The notes under the pieces: model-generated
What the model was told of the DNA's origin: nothing
The model's database searches: none
What the model saw: the letters and a program-made list of their open reading frames with translations, nothing else
Translations under genes and position numbers: made by a program
Part shown: one piece after another, positions 37,601 to 44,542 of the stretch
How the letters are laid out: each line of letters begins with the position of its first letter
Numbering within the stretch: the stretch's first letter is position 1
Assembly: GCA_902762385.1 (NCBI GenBank)
Contig: CACWNQ010000001.1
Span: forward strand, 492,396-556,395
DNA from: an uncultured Bacteroidales bacterium
GTDB lineage: Bacteria; Bacteroidota; Bacteroidia; Bacteroidales; Muribaculaceae
Length of the DNA stretch: 64,000 nucleotides
Direction of reading: 5' to 3'

Positions 37601-39163
37601 CGTGGACTTAAGCATCTTTACGTAGATGGACTGCTCGGTCGACGGCACATCATTGGCAAACTCACCTACCTGATAGGTCTTACCCATGTAGGTGTACTGA
37701 TAAGCAACAGCAAGCACCTCGTCACTGGCCAGAGCAGTATTGAGAGAAATGTAACCCAGCGAGGAGTTGAGTTTGTACTCATTGGACGATAGAAGGCGCG
37801 CGCTCTCGATCTTCTCGTAGTCTTTTCCACCCTCGAAGTCATAGGCACTAAGTGGAGCCAGTGCATTGGCGGCTTGGCTGATGTAACGTGCTTCGGGGTA
37901 ACTGTTCTTTATCTCGTCGAGCAGAGTGTTGCTGGTGTTAGTTGGATTAGGAGCACTTGTTGTCGATGTCCAGTGGCTATTGCCAATGTGCTGATTCTCG
38001 GCAACATCCATAAAAGCCATGATGTTGCGAGACTCGTTGAAGTTGCCACGCTTGTTGGTAACCCACACCTCGATGCGGGTGATGTTGATACCGCTAGACA
38101 CAAGAGGTAATGTGGAAGTCCAGGTATCGTAGTTGTCGCGGAAGAAGTGCGACAGGAAGAAGTGGCGATTCTGATCATACTTGTCGGCAGTAATATAGAA
38201 ATCGGTGGTTTGAGCACCACCCCGGGTGTTAACCGTCTGCGACTCAGAGTTCTGCTGCGACACAAGGGCTGTGGCAGTCAATCGACCGAACTGCAGTTTG
38301 GTCTTAACTCCAAACAAGGCCGAACCACCTCTGATGAGTGAAGATCCGGTGGTCATGCTCACATTACCTGCCTCAATGTTCTTGATTATCTCATCCTCTT
38401 TGCCTTCGTAGGCGAGCTTAAGGTTGCGGTTGTCGAATTCGAATGTAGCATCGGTGTTGTAAGTCATATTGAACTTCATCTTGTCGCCGACCGATGCTTG
38501 AATTGTGGCTTGTATCTTCTGGTCGAAATCGAAATAAGTCTTACGCTTGGCGTTCATCGACAGCGCTGGGTTGTCGGTCTTATTGGTCTTGATGCCCATC
38601 TTTATTTGCACCGAACCTTGAGTCTTGAGCTGGACACCACCAGGGCCGAACACCTTCTCAAGTGGGCCTAAGCCAAACTGCATGTCGAGGAAGTTGAACG
38701 GATTTTTCTTTTTCTCCTCGGCAGTCTCGGCGTTTTTCTGTCGGTAATACTGCATCATCGACTCACGAAGCGTCAGGTTGTTATACTCTTCGGCTGTGAG
38801 GATGAAAGGAGTCACCACCTCATAGTCACCAACCTTAGTGCGAATGATGTAACATCCAGTTTCGTAGTCATATTCGGCTTCGGTTACGATATTGCTAGGA
38901 TTCTTCAGGTCGGCTGCATACTCACCCTCTTTCAAGTCGCCATAATTCTCGGGCACAGTGGGGTGAACATCGTAGCGCATCTTAACACTACTCTTTTTCT
39001 GCTCTTTATCGACAGCGCTTTTATCAGGAACTGGAGGAGGAGGATTAAGAGTGGAATTTTTGTATTGTGCATGTGCAACATTTGTCGCCAGCGCAATCAT
39101 CATCACGCTCAGCAACATTGTTGTCAATAATTTTTTACTATTTCCTGAATTCTTAAAATTCAT
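31679..39163 (-). CDS. sprA: SprA/Sov, outer-membrane translocon of the type IX secretion system
   Basis: Giant protein of about 2494 residues, the size of SprA (Flavobacterium) and Sov (Porphyromonas), the 36-strand outer-membrane pore of T9SS. It has a signal peptide after MNFKNSGNSKK (LLTTMLLSVMMIALATNVAHA). Long stretches of alternating aromatic/polar strands and the recurring SprA motifs (NPFNFLDMQFGLGPLEKVFGPGGVQLKTQG near the N-terminus, RWDRG and YVMSKRITIGAFFDHQ near the C-terminus) support this. The C-terminus ends in a beta-strand pattern. The gene follows ruvA by 52 bases, a pairing conserved in the phylum. An ATG three codons upstream is possible. Confidence 0.93.
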   Translation of the reverse strand: MNFKNSGNSKKLLTTMLLSVMMIALATNVAHAQYKNSTLNPPPPVPDKSAVDKEQKKSSVKMRYDVHPTVPENYGDLKEGEYAADLKNPSNIVTEAEYDYETGCYIIRTKVGDYEVVTPFILTAEEYNNLTLRESMMQYYRQKNAETAEEKKKNPFNFLDMQFGLGPLEKVFGPGGVQLKTQGSVQIKMGIKTNKTDNPALSMNAKRKTYFDFDQKIQATIQASVGDKMKFNMTYNTDATFEFDNRNLKLAYEGKEDEIIKNIEAGNVSMTTGSSLIRGGSALFGVKTKLQFGRLTATALVSQQNSESQTVNTRGGAQTTDFYITADKYDQNRHFFLSHFFRDNYDTWTSTLPLVSSGINITRIEVWVTNKRGNFNESRNIMAFMDVAENQHIGNSHWTSTTSAPNPTNTSNTLLDEIKNSYPEARYISQAANALAPLSAYDFEGGKDYEKIESARLLSSNEYKLNSSLGYISLNTALASDEVLAVAYQYTYMGKTYQVGEFANDVPSTEQSIYVKMLKSTTINTQVPMWDLMMKNVYSLGAYQVQKANFKLNIKYLNDTTGIELPYINEGNISGVPLIRVMNLDRLDANNNFNPDGRFDFIENYTITTSGGKVIFPVVEPFGSHLRKQIGNDAIADKYVYQELYTMQLTDAQQVQDKNKFVLQGEYQSTNKNVISLNATNVPRGSVVVTAGGVTLTENSDYTVDYTIGTVTITNQSIIDAGTNISVSLENQSTFSTQRKTLLGLDLDYAFNDDFHVGGTLMHYGERNITEKVAIGNEVVNNTIWGARISYKSNFMWLTNFLNKIPTVNATAPSSVNINGEFAQLLPHQSRTGSNAGSSYIDDFESTQTGIDLRSPYSWFLASTPYDNANDALFPEAALSNDVAYGKNRSLLSWYYIDRLFTQRNSSFVPGYIKNDLDQLSNPYVREIPYTEVFPGRELNYGEASTIQTLNLSYYPKERGPYNLDADNIDSNGNLLNPEQRWAGIMRKIDNTDFVTNNVEYIKFWLLDPFLDDDNPNKDGGDFYINLGEISEDILKDGLKSYENGLPYLENDDTPVRETNWGRVSTKSSLTYAFETASGSRVRQDVGLNGLSTTDEQNFPSYQEYVSKLRSKLPAETIAKMEEDKFSPINDPAGDNYHFYRGYDYDEQRLSILERYKHYNGTEGNSLSQEDAEDGMYQSARSVPDVEDINQDNTLNEYERYFQYKVSIRPEDLQVGKNYIIDKQESVQRTRNGEDQHVTWYQFCIPIKSYEKVVGSINDFSSIRFMRMFLTGFKETTHLRFATLELVRGEWRNYDYNLNGRADMPGSGTIDVNTVNIEENASREPVNYVLPPGVSRIIDSGQSQITQLNEQSMQMKVEGLEAGDARGVYRNTNLDLRTYKRLQMFVHSEAFINDATNLKNGDISIFVRMGSDVKNNYYEYEIPLLITPPGHYSTNSSADRLAVWPSDNMLDLDLDVLTAVKKNRNAEKMAGNPEVSYTQRYQEQDPNNARNHVYVMGNPSLSKVRVMLIGVRNNTAGTTKDFVVWVDELRVTDFDSEGGWAAKASMSLNLSDIGVLNVGWHKETSGFGSVDQSMTQRRLDNYDQYNVAVQADLGRFIPEKVKLHAPVYFSYSNEKVTPKYNPLDEDILLKDALDACATEEQKDSIKSYAVSETVVKNFSISGLKFDVKSKNPMPWDPANFTFNYSFNKTHKSNPDYIYENTNDYRGSMQYAWNPYIKPFKPLGKAIDAKNKNMKFFREWEFRWLPNSIAFSTNISRYYYEQQTRNETDVDIILPVSVSKNFLWDRQFALSWNFTKSINMSFNSQTTAHILEPLGQVNRKLFPDEYRDWRDSVWRSIKDLGTPWAYNQTFTATYKAPFNAIPILSFITANATYNATYRWDRGTEIAGIFSGNNIANQSSLNIDTRLNLETLYGKLPYVKDVHKRFSSSGGGRDKDSGKKSQKKAKKFDRTFQLRADTTTLVKHNMNVKKVRVTATTIDGKRYPIKFNVKDNNNIEITNRDSTSIKVTVTEVMGSDKKNFGTELAQYLTRLAISVKSVNVKWRQTQSLSIPQFVPNIGDIFGQSTHYDVMAPGLDFAFGFVGQNYIEKAKSRGWLLGDSTQTSPAIFSRTQEFSAEVVVEPITGLKITLTGNRTDNRTNQIQFMYDDVGVLYSGSYTKTHIAIATALRGVSVDNEYFSNAFNNFLNNIPIVAERLESRYFDRSYPERGFLRGTVYAGTTFNPENGGVNPAGSDVMIPAFIAAYSGKDAKKVDLNPFPGLKSILPNWRVTYDGLSRIPAIKKVLKNLTLTHAYQCTYSVGNFSSYTDWVTVGEGLGFTQDALTGAPIPNSPYNISSVTITEKFAPLIGVNATLKNDLSFNVEYRDSRTLALNISSLQLVETLQKSLVIGASYKIANFNSVLKIRKKQENINNDLTLNFNLQLNNNTALIRKIDVNTTQATSGTRTLGINFSANYVMSKRITIGAFFDHQVNTPLVSSTSYPTTNTNYGLSLNISLTK

Positions 39164-39215
39164 CGTCAACAATTATTTCACCTACCAGCCCTAATGACGC
39201 GAAATAGACATTGCG

Positions 39216-39806
39216 TCACATCATTTTCAGGGCCTTCTTAATAGCCTCCTCGACTGTTATGTCGGGATTATCCTTAAGCAGTTTTTTCAGGGCTTTCTGC
39301 GACATTTGCTGTGTGAATCCCAGCATTACCAATGCCGCCAGAGCCTCATCAAAGACTGCACTCGGGGCGCTATCACTATCTAATAACGTATCGGATGCCA
39401 CTTTTATTTTATCTTTCAGGTCAACTAATATTCTTTGGGCTGTTTTTCCACCTATTCCCTTCACTGATTTCAGTTGCGACACATTGCCGCCAGCAATGCA
39501 TTGCTCAAGGTCGGAAGGAGATAGCGATGAGAGTATCATTCGGGCTGTGTTTGGCCCCACTCCACTCACACTTATTAGTAGTGTAAAGAGCTCTCGCTCA
39601 TGCTTAGCAGCAAAACCGAAGAGCACATGAGCATCTTCTCTAATTGCCTCATAAACATAGAGTTTAACTATCTCATCACGAGATTTTTTTGACACCTCAT
39701 TATAAGTAGTTAATGAAATGTTGATCATGTAGCCTAGACCATTGTTATCAATCACAACAAAGGCTGGATTAAGTTCCGAAATTTTTCCTGAAATGTAGTC
39801 GTACAT
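39216..39806 (-). CDS. ruvA: Holliday junction branch-migration protein RuvA
   Basis: 196 residues. The N-terminal OB fold (MYDYISGKISELNPAFVVID) is followed by a helix-hairpin-helix region (LISVSGVGPNTARMIL and LKSVKGIGGKTAQRI) that binds the four-way junction, then the C-terminal domain that contacts RuvB. It is upstream of sprA on the same strand, 52 bases apart. RuvA function is unrelated to secretion, so the link is positional. Confidence 0.95.
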   Translation of the reverse strand: MYDYISGKISELNPAFVVIDNNGLGYMINISLTTYNEVSKKSRDEIVKLYVYEAIREDAHVLFGFAAKHERELFTLLISVSGVGPNTARMILSSLSPSDLEQCIAGGNVSQLKSVKGIGGKTAQRILVDLKDKIKVASDTLLDSDSAPSAVFDEALAALVMLGFTQQMSQKALKKLLKDNPDITVEEAIKKALKMM

Positions 39807-39839
39807 ACTCTATCTCTATCAAATAATGAAATAATATGA

Positions 39840-39871
39840 CAAAATTAATTATTCTATTTTAATTCACCAAA
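39840..39871 (-). promoter_or_regulatory. Promoter of ruvA-sprA
   Basis: On the minus strand TTTG (39868-39871), 20 bases, TAATTTTG (39840-39847): full Bacteroidetes-type promoter about 35 bases before the ruvA start. The rest of the 369-base gap to feoAB is A/T-rich and shows nothing further until the feo promoter region. Confidence 0.7.
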
Positions 39872-40139
39872 ATATCGTCTTAAAAACTGAAAATCGCATT
39901 TATGGCGATAGCAAACCGCCAAATCCACACTTTTGCATACTTTTATCTTGTCAAGACACTTATTTTTAAGATTTTATGCACCCAATACTAAACAATTAGT
40001 TTAAATTTCAAATAATGCAATATCTTATTATAAACCAATGATTTAATTCCATATTATTAAAGTTATACTTCAATAATATCATATACCTAAATGTTGGTAT
40101 ATTCACAGTGAAAATAACTCATGTTAGTTATAATTAGAT

Positions 40140-40161
40140 ATTACTATAAATAGTAATTTTG
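40140..40161 (+). promoter_or_regulatory. feoAB promoter -7 box overlapped by a dyad operator
   Basis: ATTACTATAAATAGTAAT (40140-40157) is an 8-2-8 perfect inverted repeat. Its right arm overlaps the -7 box TAATTTTG (40154-40161). An iron-responsive repressor (Fur or DtxR type) would be expected here; the binding protein is inferred, not seen. No matching TTTG lies 20 bases upstream. Confidence 0.55.
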
Positions 40162-40175
40162 CAAAAAATTATTAT

Positions 40176-42704
40176 ATGCTACTATCAGAACTTAAAACTG
40201 GCGAAAAAGGTGTTGTGGTAAAAGTAATGGGCCACGGCGGATTCCGCAAGCGCATCATCGAGATGGGATTCATCAAAGGAAAGACCGTTGAATCCATACT
40301 CAACGCACCACTTCAAGACCCAGTGAAATACAAAATAATGGGCTACGAGCTATCGCTGCGTCACGACGAGGCTGCTATGATTGAGGTCGTAAGCCAGGAA
40401 GAAGCTGCTGCAATGGCGCAAGAGCTCAATGACGACATTAAGTCAAATGGCAGCGAAGTAGTTGAAGTTGAAGCACTTGATGCAAGCCTAAAGGATTTAG
40501 CGACTAAGAAGCGCCGCACCATCAATGTGGCACTAGTTGGAAATCCAAACTGCGGCAAGACATCGCTGTTCAACTTTGCCAGTGGTGCAACCGAGCATGT
40601 GGGCAACTACAGCGGCGTGACTGTAGATGCTAAGGAAGGTACGTGCCACTTCGAGGGTTACACCTTCAACCTTGTGGACCTACCCGGCACCTACTCCCTC
40701 ACAGCCTACAGCCCTGAGGAACTCTATGTGCGCAAGCAAATTATCGAAAAGACCCCTGATGTTGTCATCAATGTCATCGACTCAAGCAACCTGGAACGTA
40801 ATCTCTATCTAACCACTCAACTCATTGATATGGACTTGCGTATGGTGTGCGCCCTTAACATGTATGATGACTTGGAACGAAAAGGCGACAAACTCGACAA
40901 CTCAAAGCTGGGGCAGTTATTTGGTGTGCCAATGATTCCTACTGTGTTCAAGACGGGCAAGGGCGTTGACCTGCTGTTTCACATCATCATCAACCTGTAC
41001 GAAGGCATCGACTACATCGACGAGCATGGCAACATCAATCCCGAGATTGCCGCCGAGATTCAGAACTGGCACCGTGAGTATGGAAAGGACATTGAGCATG
41101 AAGATGACTTTGCCGCAGGTAACAAGGTGAAGAACAATGTGTTCCGCCACATTCACATCAATCATGGCCCCGACCTTGAAGATGCCATTACCAAGGTAAA
41201 AACCGAGCTCGAGAAGAACTCACAAATCAGGCACCGATATTCGCTACGTTATCTTGCCATCAAACTCATGGAGAATGACAGCGATGCCGAAAAAACGGCT
41301 TTGGAACTGCCTAATGGAAAGGAAATTATAGCTATTCGGGACGAGCAGGCTAAGCGCATCAAGCAGAACACTAACGAAGACAGCGAGAATGCCATCATGA
41401 ACGCCAAGTATGGCTTCATCAACGGCGCTCTCATGGAGAGTTTTATTGAGGGCAACAACACTGATGCTCATCAAATCACAAAAGTGCTAGACAACATTGT
41501 CACCAACCGATGGCTGGGGTTCCCGTTGTTTTTTGTGTTCCTGTGGCTAATGTTTTGGGTTACATTCACTGTGGGGCAATATCCCATGGATTGGATTGAC
41601 GCAGGAGTAGAATGGCTTAAAGGAATGGCCGAAACCTATTTGCCAGAAGGACCACTCAAAGCTATGGTTGCCGACGGCATAATTGGTGGCGTAGGTTCGG
41701 TAATTGTGTTCCTACCACAAATTCTTATCCTTTACTTCTTTATTTCAATAATGGAGGACTCGGGCTACATGGCGCGAGCAGCATTCATCATGGACAAGCT
41801 AATGCACGGTATGGGACTGCATGGGAAATCGTTCATCCCCATGATTATGGGATTTGGCTGTAATGTGCCGGCAATCATGGCCACACGCACCATCGAGAGC
41901 CGCAACAGCCGCCTAATCACCATGCTAGTGCTGCCATTCATGAGTTGCTCGGCAAGATTGCCCATCTACATCATGATAATAGGTGCATTCTTTGCAAGTT
42001 ATCAGAGCCTGATTATGCTCTCGCTTTATGCTATAGGCATCGTGGTGGCAATCATCATGAGCCGAGTGCTAAAGCGTTTCCTTATCAAGAACGACGACAC
42101 TCCATTTGTTATGGAGCTCCCACCCTACCGTTTCCCAACAGCTAAAGCCATTTGGCGACACACATGGTCGAAAGGCAAACAGTATCTAAAGAAGATGGGA
42201 GGCATCATCCTGGTAGCCTCAATAATAGTATGGTTTCTGGGTTACTACCCTAACCATGATGCTTACAGCTATAGCCAGGAGCAACAGGAGCACAGCTACT
42301 TGGGAATGATTGGTAAGACAATAGAGCCTGTGTTCACACCTAATGGCTTTGACTGGAAGCTTGACGTGGGCCTCATTGCAGGCGTGGGTGCAAAGGAGAT
42401 TGTGGCCTCGACTTTAGGCGTGATATACAGCAATGACGACAGCTTTGCCGATGATGACACAGTAAGCGACGACACTGTGAAATATAGTTCGCTAAATGCA
42501 AAAATGACTGCCGACGGCATTACACCTCTTGCAGCATTCAGTTTCCTGCTATTCGTACTACTCTACTTCCCATGTATAGCGACAATTGCAGCCATTAAAG
42601 GCGAAACAGGCAGCTGGAAGTGGGCTTTATTTGCCGCCCTCTACACCACTGCCGTCGCTTGGATAGTATCAACACTAGTCTTCCAAATCGGCTCGCTGCT
42701 ATAG
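40176..42704 (+). CDS. feoB: Fused FeoA-FeoB ferrous iron transporter
   Basis: 842 residues. Residues 1-75 are a FeoA SH3-like domain (LLSELKTGEKGVVVKVMGHGG). A linker leads to the FeoB G domain, with G1 GNPNCGKTS (122-130), G3 DLPGTYSL and the G4-like NMYD. The membrane domain has two Gate motifs (GFGCNVPAIMATRTIE and the region around GAKEIVASTLGVI). It moves Fe2+ into the cytoplasm. The FeoA-FeoB fusion is typical for Bacteroidetes. The start at 40176 follows the promoter by only about 15 bases, so the leader is very short. Confidence 0.95.
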   Translation: MLLSELKTGEKGVVVKVMGHGGFRKRIIEMGFIKGKTVESILNAPLQDPVKYKIMGYELSLRHDEAAMIEVVSQEEAAAMAQELNDDIKSNGSEVVEVEALDASLKDLATKKRRTINVALVGNPNCGKTSLFNFASGATEHVGNYSGVTVDAKEGTCHFEGYTFNLVDLPGTYSLTAYSPEELYVRKQIIEKTPDVVINVIDSSNLERNLYLTTQLIDMDLRMVCALNMYDDLERKGDKLDNSKLGQLFGVPMIPTVFKTGKGVDLLFHIIINLYEGIDYIDEHGNINPEIAAEIQNWHREYGKDIEHEDDFAAGNKVKNNVFRHIHINHGPDLEDAITKVKTELEKNSQIRHRYSLRYLAIKLMENDSDAEKTALELPNGKEIIAIRDEQAKRIKQNTNEDSENAIMNAKYGFINGALMESFIEGNNTDAHQITKVLDNIVTNRWLGFPLFFVFLWLMFWVTFTVGQYPMDWIDAGVEWLKGMAETYLPEGPLKAMVADGIIGGVGSVIVFLPQILILYFFISIMEDSGYMARAAFIMDKLMHGMGLHGKSFIPMIMGFGCNVPAIMATRTIESRNSRLITMLVLPFMSCSARLPIYIMIIGAFFASYQSLIMLSLYAIGIVVAIIMSRVLKRFLIKNDDTPFVMELPPYRFPTAKAIWRHTWSKGKQYLKKMGGIILVASIIVWFLGYYPNHDAYSYSQEQQEHSYLGMIGKTIEPVFTPNGFDWKLDVGLIAGVGAKEIVASTLGVIYSNDDSFADDDTVSDDTVKYSSLNAKMTADGITPLAAFSFLLFVLLYFPCIATIAAIKGETGSWKWALFAALYTTAVAWIVSTLVFQIGSLL

Positions 42705-42753
42705 CTGTTTTTAAGACAATTAAAGACAAAATTGTGTAGCGTCAGATACAATT

Positions 42754-42794
42754 AATTAAGGACAATTGACTCGGTGGAGTAATTGTCCTTAATT
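42754..42794. repeat. GACAATTAA palindrome after feoAB
   Basis: AATTAAGGACAATT (42754-42767) and AATTGTCCTTAATT (42781-42794), with an inner ACTC-GGTG-GAGT stem. It shares its arms with the palindrome at 46723-46764 and its boundary sequence with the 65-base elements near clpC and htpG. It lies between converging genes and may also terminate transcription. Confidence 0.8.
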
Positions 42795-42825
42795 ATTGCT
42801 GCTATAGTTTTCTGACATTGTGAAA

Positions 42826-42922
42826 AAGCTGTCGAATCAAGCACTTGCTCGACTTGGGGGCGGCGGCCACGGGCCGCCTGTTCTTGCCCCTAAGCCTCGC
42901 TGCGCGAGTGCGTTGACAGCTT
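42826..42922 (-). ncRNA. 97-base nested GC-rich hairpin 3' of the FISUMP gene
   Basis: Nested arms: AAGCTGTC (42826-42833) with GACAGCTT (42915-42922); GCACT with AGTGC; CTTGGGGGC with GCCCCTAAG; GGCGGCC with GGGCCGCC at the tip. On the minus strand the outer stem is followed by T5, so it can end the FISUMP transcript. CTTGCCCC can alternatively pair with GGGGCAAG near 42940. Position and GC content also fit the cruciform that follows a DGR variable region. Confidence 0.6.
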
Positions 42923-42958
42923 AAGGTGTTCGTGTTTTTGGGGCAAGGGTACGAAATT

Positions 42959-44518
42959 CTAAGAGACACGCACCGCCCGCACGCTTTGACCGCCGTAGCG
43001 GAGGTTGCCGCCCCAGTTGCTGCTCACGTCCACACCGCTCGAATCGAAGTAGAGGTCGTAAGCGTACCTCGGGCCGCTGGAGCGGAGCGTGCGCGACCAG
43101 TCGTAGCCGAAGGAGCCGGCGTTGTAGACCTCGCTACCCAAGCGGACGCCGGCGGCAGGCAAGAACAACGACGCGCCGTTGATCTTGCTGGTGAACAATC
43201 GACCGTTCACGCCGTTCCTTGTGGTCCACTCGCTAGTACAATTATCTATCAGCTCTTGAATCTGTTCCTCAGACGGCATGCGCCAGCCCGAACCCCAGTT
43301 AACGTAGGCTGCATCGTCGGCAAGGTCAAGCTCGGTCTTGTTGTCGACAAAGCCGTTGAGTCCATAAGAGCCATTGGTGCAGTACTTCGTTAACTCATCA
43401 TAATCATCACCCCACTTATATGTGCTCCAGTTATACACGCTCTTGGGCTGGGTCTCACCCCAAGCATAGTAGTTGCCGTACTCGGTGGGCGAACTTGCAC
43501 CAATGTTGCAGCATGCCCACTTGGTGCCGCTGGGCAGGCCCAGGTCTATAGCGTGGGGGTGGTTGTTGTCGGGGCAGGAGTCACGCTCGTTGAACCTCAG
43601 GTCATTGCCGTCCCAGGTGACGTACATGTGGTAGGCTCTGCCTCGCTCAATAGTGGCGCTTGAGGTCTTGGTGTCGGCGGTTGTCACGCTCTTGCCGTTG
43701 ACAGTAGCCTTGAGCTTGGCGTTGGTGATCTTGGCGCCGCTGGGGATGTACCACGACAGCACCCGTCCTGAACCTCCCGCGGCGATTGTGATTGTTTTGT
43801 CGCTCTCGGCATCGCCGGTTGCAGAGCTCACAGAGGGGTTGTAGCTCGTGCTGAGCACCGTGTTGTCGCTTGACTTATACCAGTGGTTTGCCACCTCAAA
43901 ACCGCGGTGACGGAATGTCATGCTCGACTTTGACTTGTTCTTCACATGGAGCACCTCGTAAGTGCCCAAATGCCGGAACTGCGCCTGCAGACCCGCCGAC
44001 GAGGCGCTCTTGGTGGTGACAAACCATAATGGCGACGCGACCTCGCCGTTAGCTTCTACAGCCGTTCTTTTGAGCTGGCTCACGGCAATAACATCCGAGC
44101 CGCTGACATAGGTGGTGGAGACTCCTGTCACGCCTATCACGGCATAGTCCTTCTCGGCATTGACCGCCGAGGGCAGCGAGAACATGAACGAACAGGTCTT
44201 GCCGTTGCTGCCTATGTCGTAGATGGAGCATAGCTGCTCCACTTTATAGACAACATTGTTTTGGCGAACGAAAATCTGAATCTTGTCATCCTCTTTCCAT
44301 TTGGCGACAAGATTAAGAGACTCATCGTTTGATGACACCGTCACAACGCTTTTGAGTGTGCCGTGCTGCGTTGCCGAGGTGTCATCGCCTGGCATGGTGG
44401 CGGTGAACACTATCTCACGGCTGGCGGGCTGCATGACCTCCTCCTCGGAGCAGGCGCCAAGTAACAAGAGAAGCACCAGTCCACACAGTGCAAATATTTT
44501 GTTGATTTTCTTTTTCAT
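42959..44518 (-). CDS. Fimbrillin-like lipoprotein with C-terminal FISUMP domain; candidate DGR target
   Basis: 519 residues. A lipoprotein signal (LLLLLGAC) is followed by an Mfa-like/fimbrillin beta domain (EIVFTATMPGDD to about 280) and a FISUMP (Fibrobacter succinogenes major paralogous) domain from about residue 310, with AIDLGLPSGTKWACCNIGA, GNYYAWGE, WRMPSEEQIQEL and the closing GQSVRAVR. The last 48 codons are rich in Tyr, Asp, Arg, Asn, Ser, Gly, mostly codons ending in C. That fits the variable C-type-lectin-like region of diversity-generating retroelement targets. It probably sits on the cell surface as an adhesin or tip protein (inference). It is 24 bases downstream of the 583-residue lipoprotein gene. 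Confidence 0.82.
   Translation of the reverse strand: MKKKINKIFALCGLVLLLLLGACSEEEVMQPASREIVFTATMPGDDTSATQHGTLKSVVTVSSNDESLNLVAKWKEDDKIQIFVRQNNVVYKVEQLCSIYDIGSNGKTCSFMFSLPSAVNAEKDYAVIGVTGVSTTYVSGSDVIAVSQLKRTAVEANGEVASPLWFVTTKSASSAGLQAQFRHLGTYEVLHVKNKSKSSMTFRHRGFEVANHWYKSSDNTVLSTSYNPSVSSATGDAESDKTITIAAGGSGRVLSWYIPSGAKITNAKLKATVNGKSVTTADTKTSSATIERGRAYHMYVTWDGNDLRFNERDSCPDNNHPHAIDLGLPSGTKWACCNIGASSPTEYGNYYAWGETQPKSVYNWSTYKWGDDYDELTKYCTNGSYGLNGFVDNKTELDLADDAAYVNWGSGWRMPSEEQIQELIDNCTSEWTTRNGVNGRLFTSKINGASLFLPAAGVRLGSEVYNAGSFGYDWSRTLRSSGPRYAYDLYFDSSGVDVSSNWGGNLRYGGQSVRAVRVS
42962..43106 (-). other. Candidate DGR variable region
   Basis: Covers the codons for GYDWSR through GQSVRAVRVS. By direct count 28 of 48 codons end in C, as expected if template AAC codons were changed at their adenines (TAC, GAC, CGC, CTC, GGC, AGC all occur). 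It ends in a G/C-dense stretch (GTGCGGGCGGTGCG), comparable to an IMH boundary, followed after the stop by the nested hairpin. No reverse transcriptase or template repeat is in the window. Confidence 0.45.
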
Positions 44519-44542
44519 GATGATTTTGCTATTAAATGTGTT

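Noticed and set aside
42826-42922. Integron attC site
   Set aside because: Large imperfect palindrome, but the RYYYAAC/GTTRRRY core sites are absent at its ends and no integrase is near.
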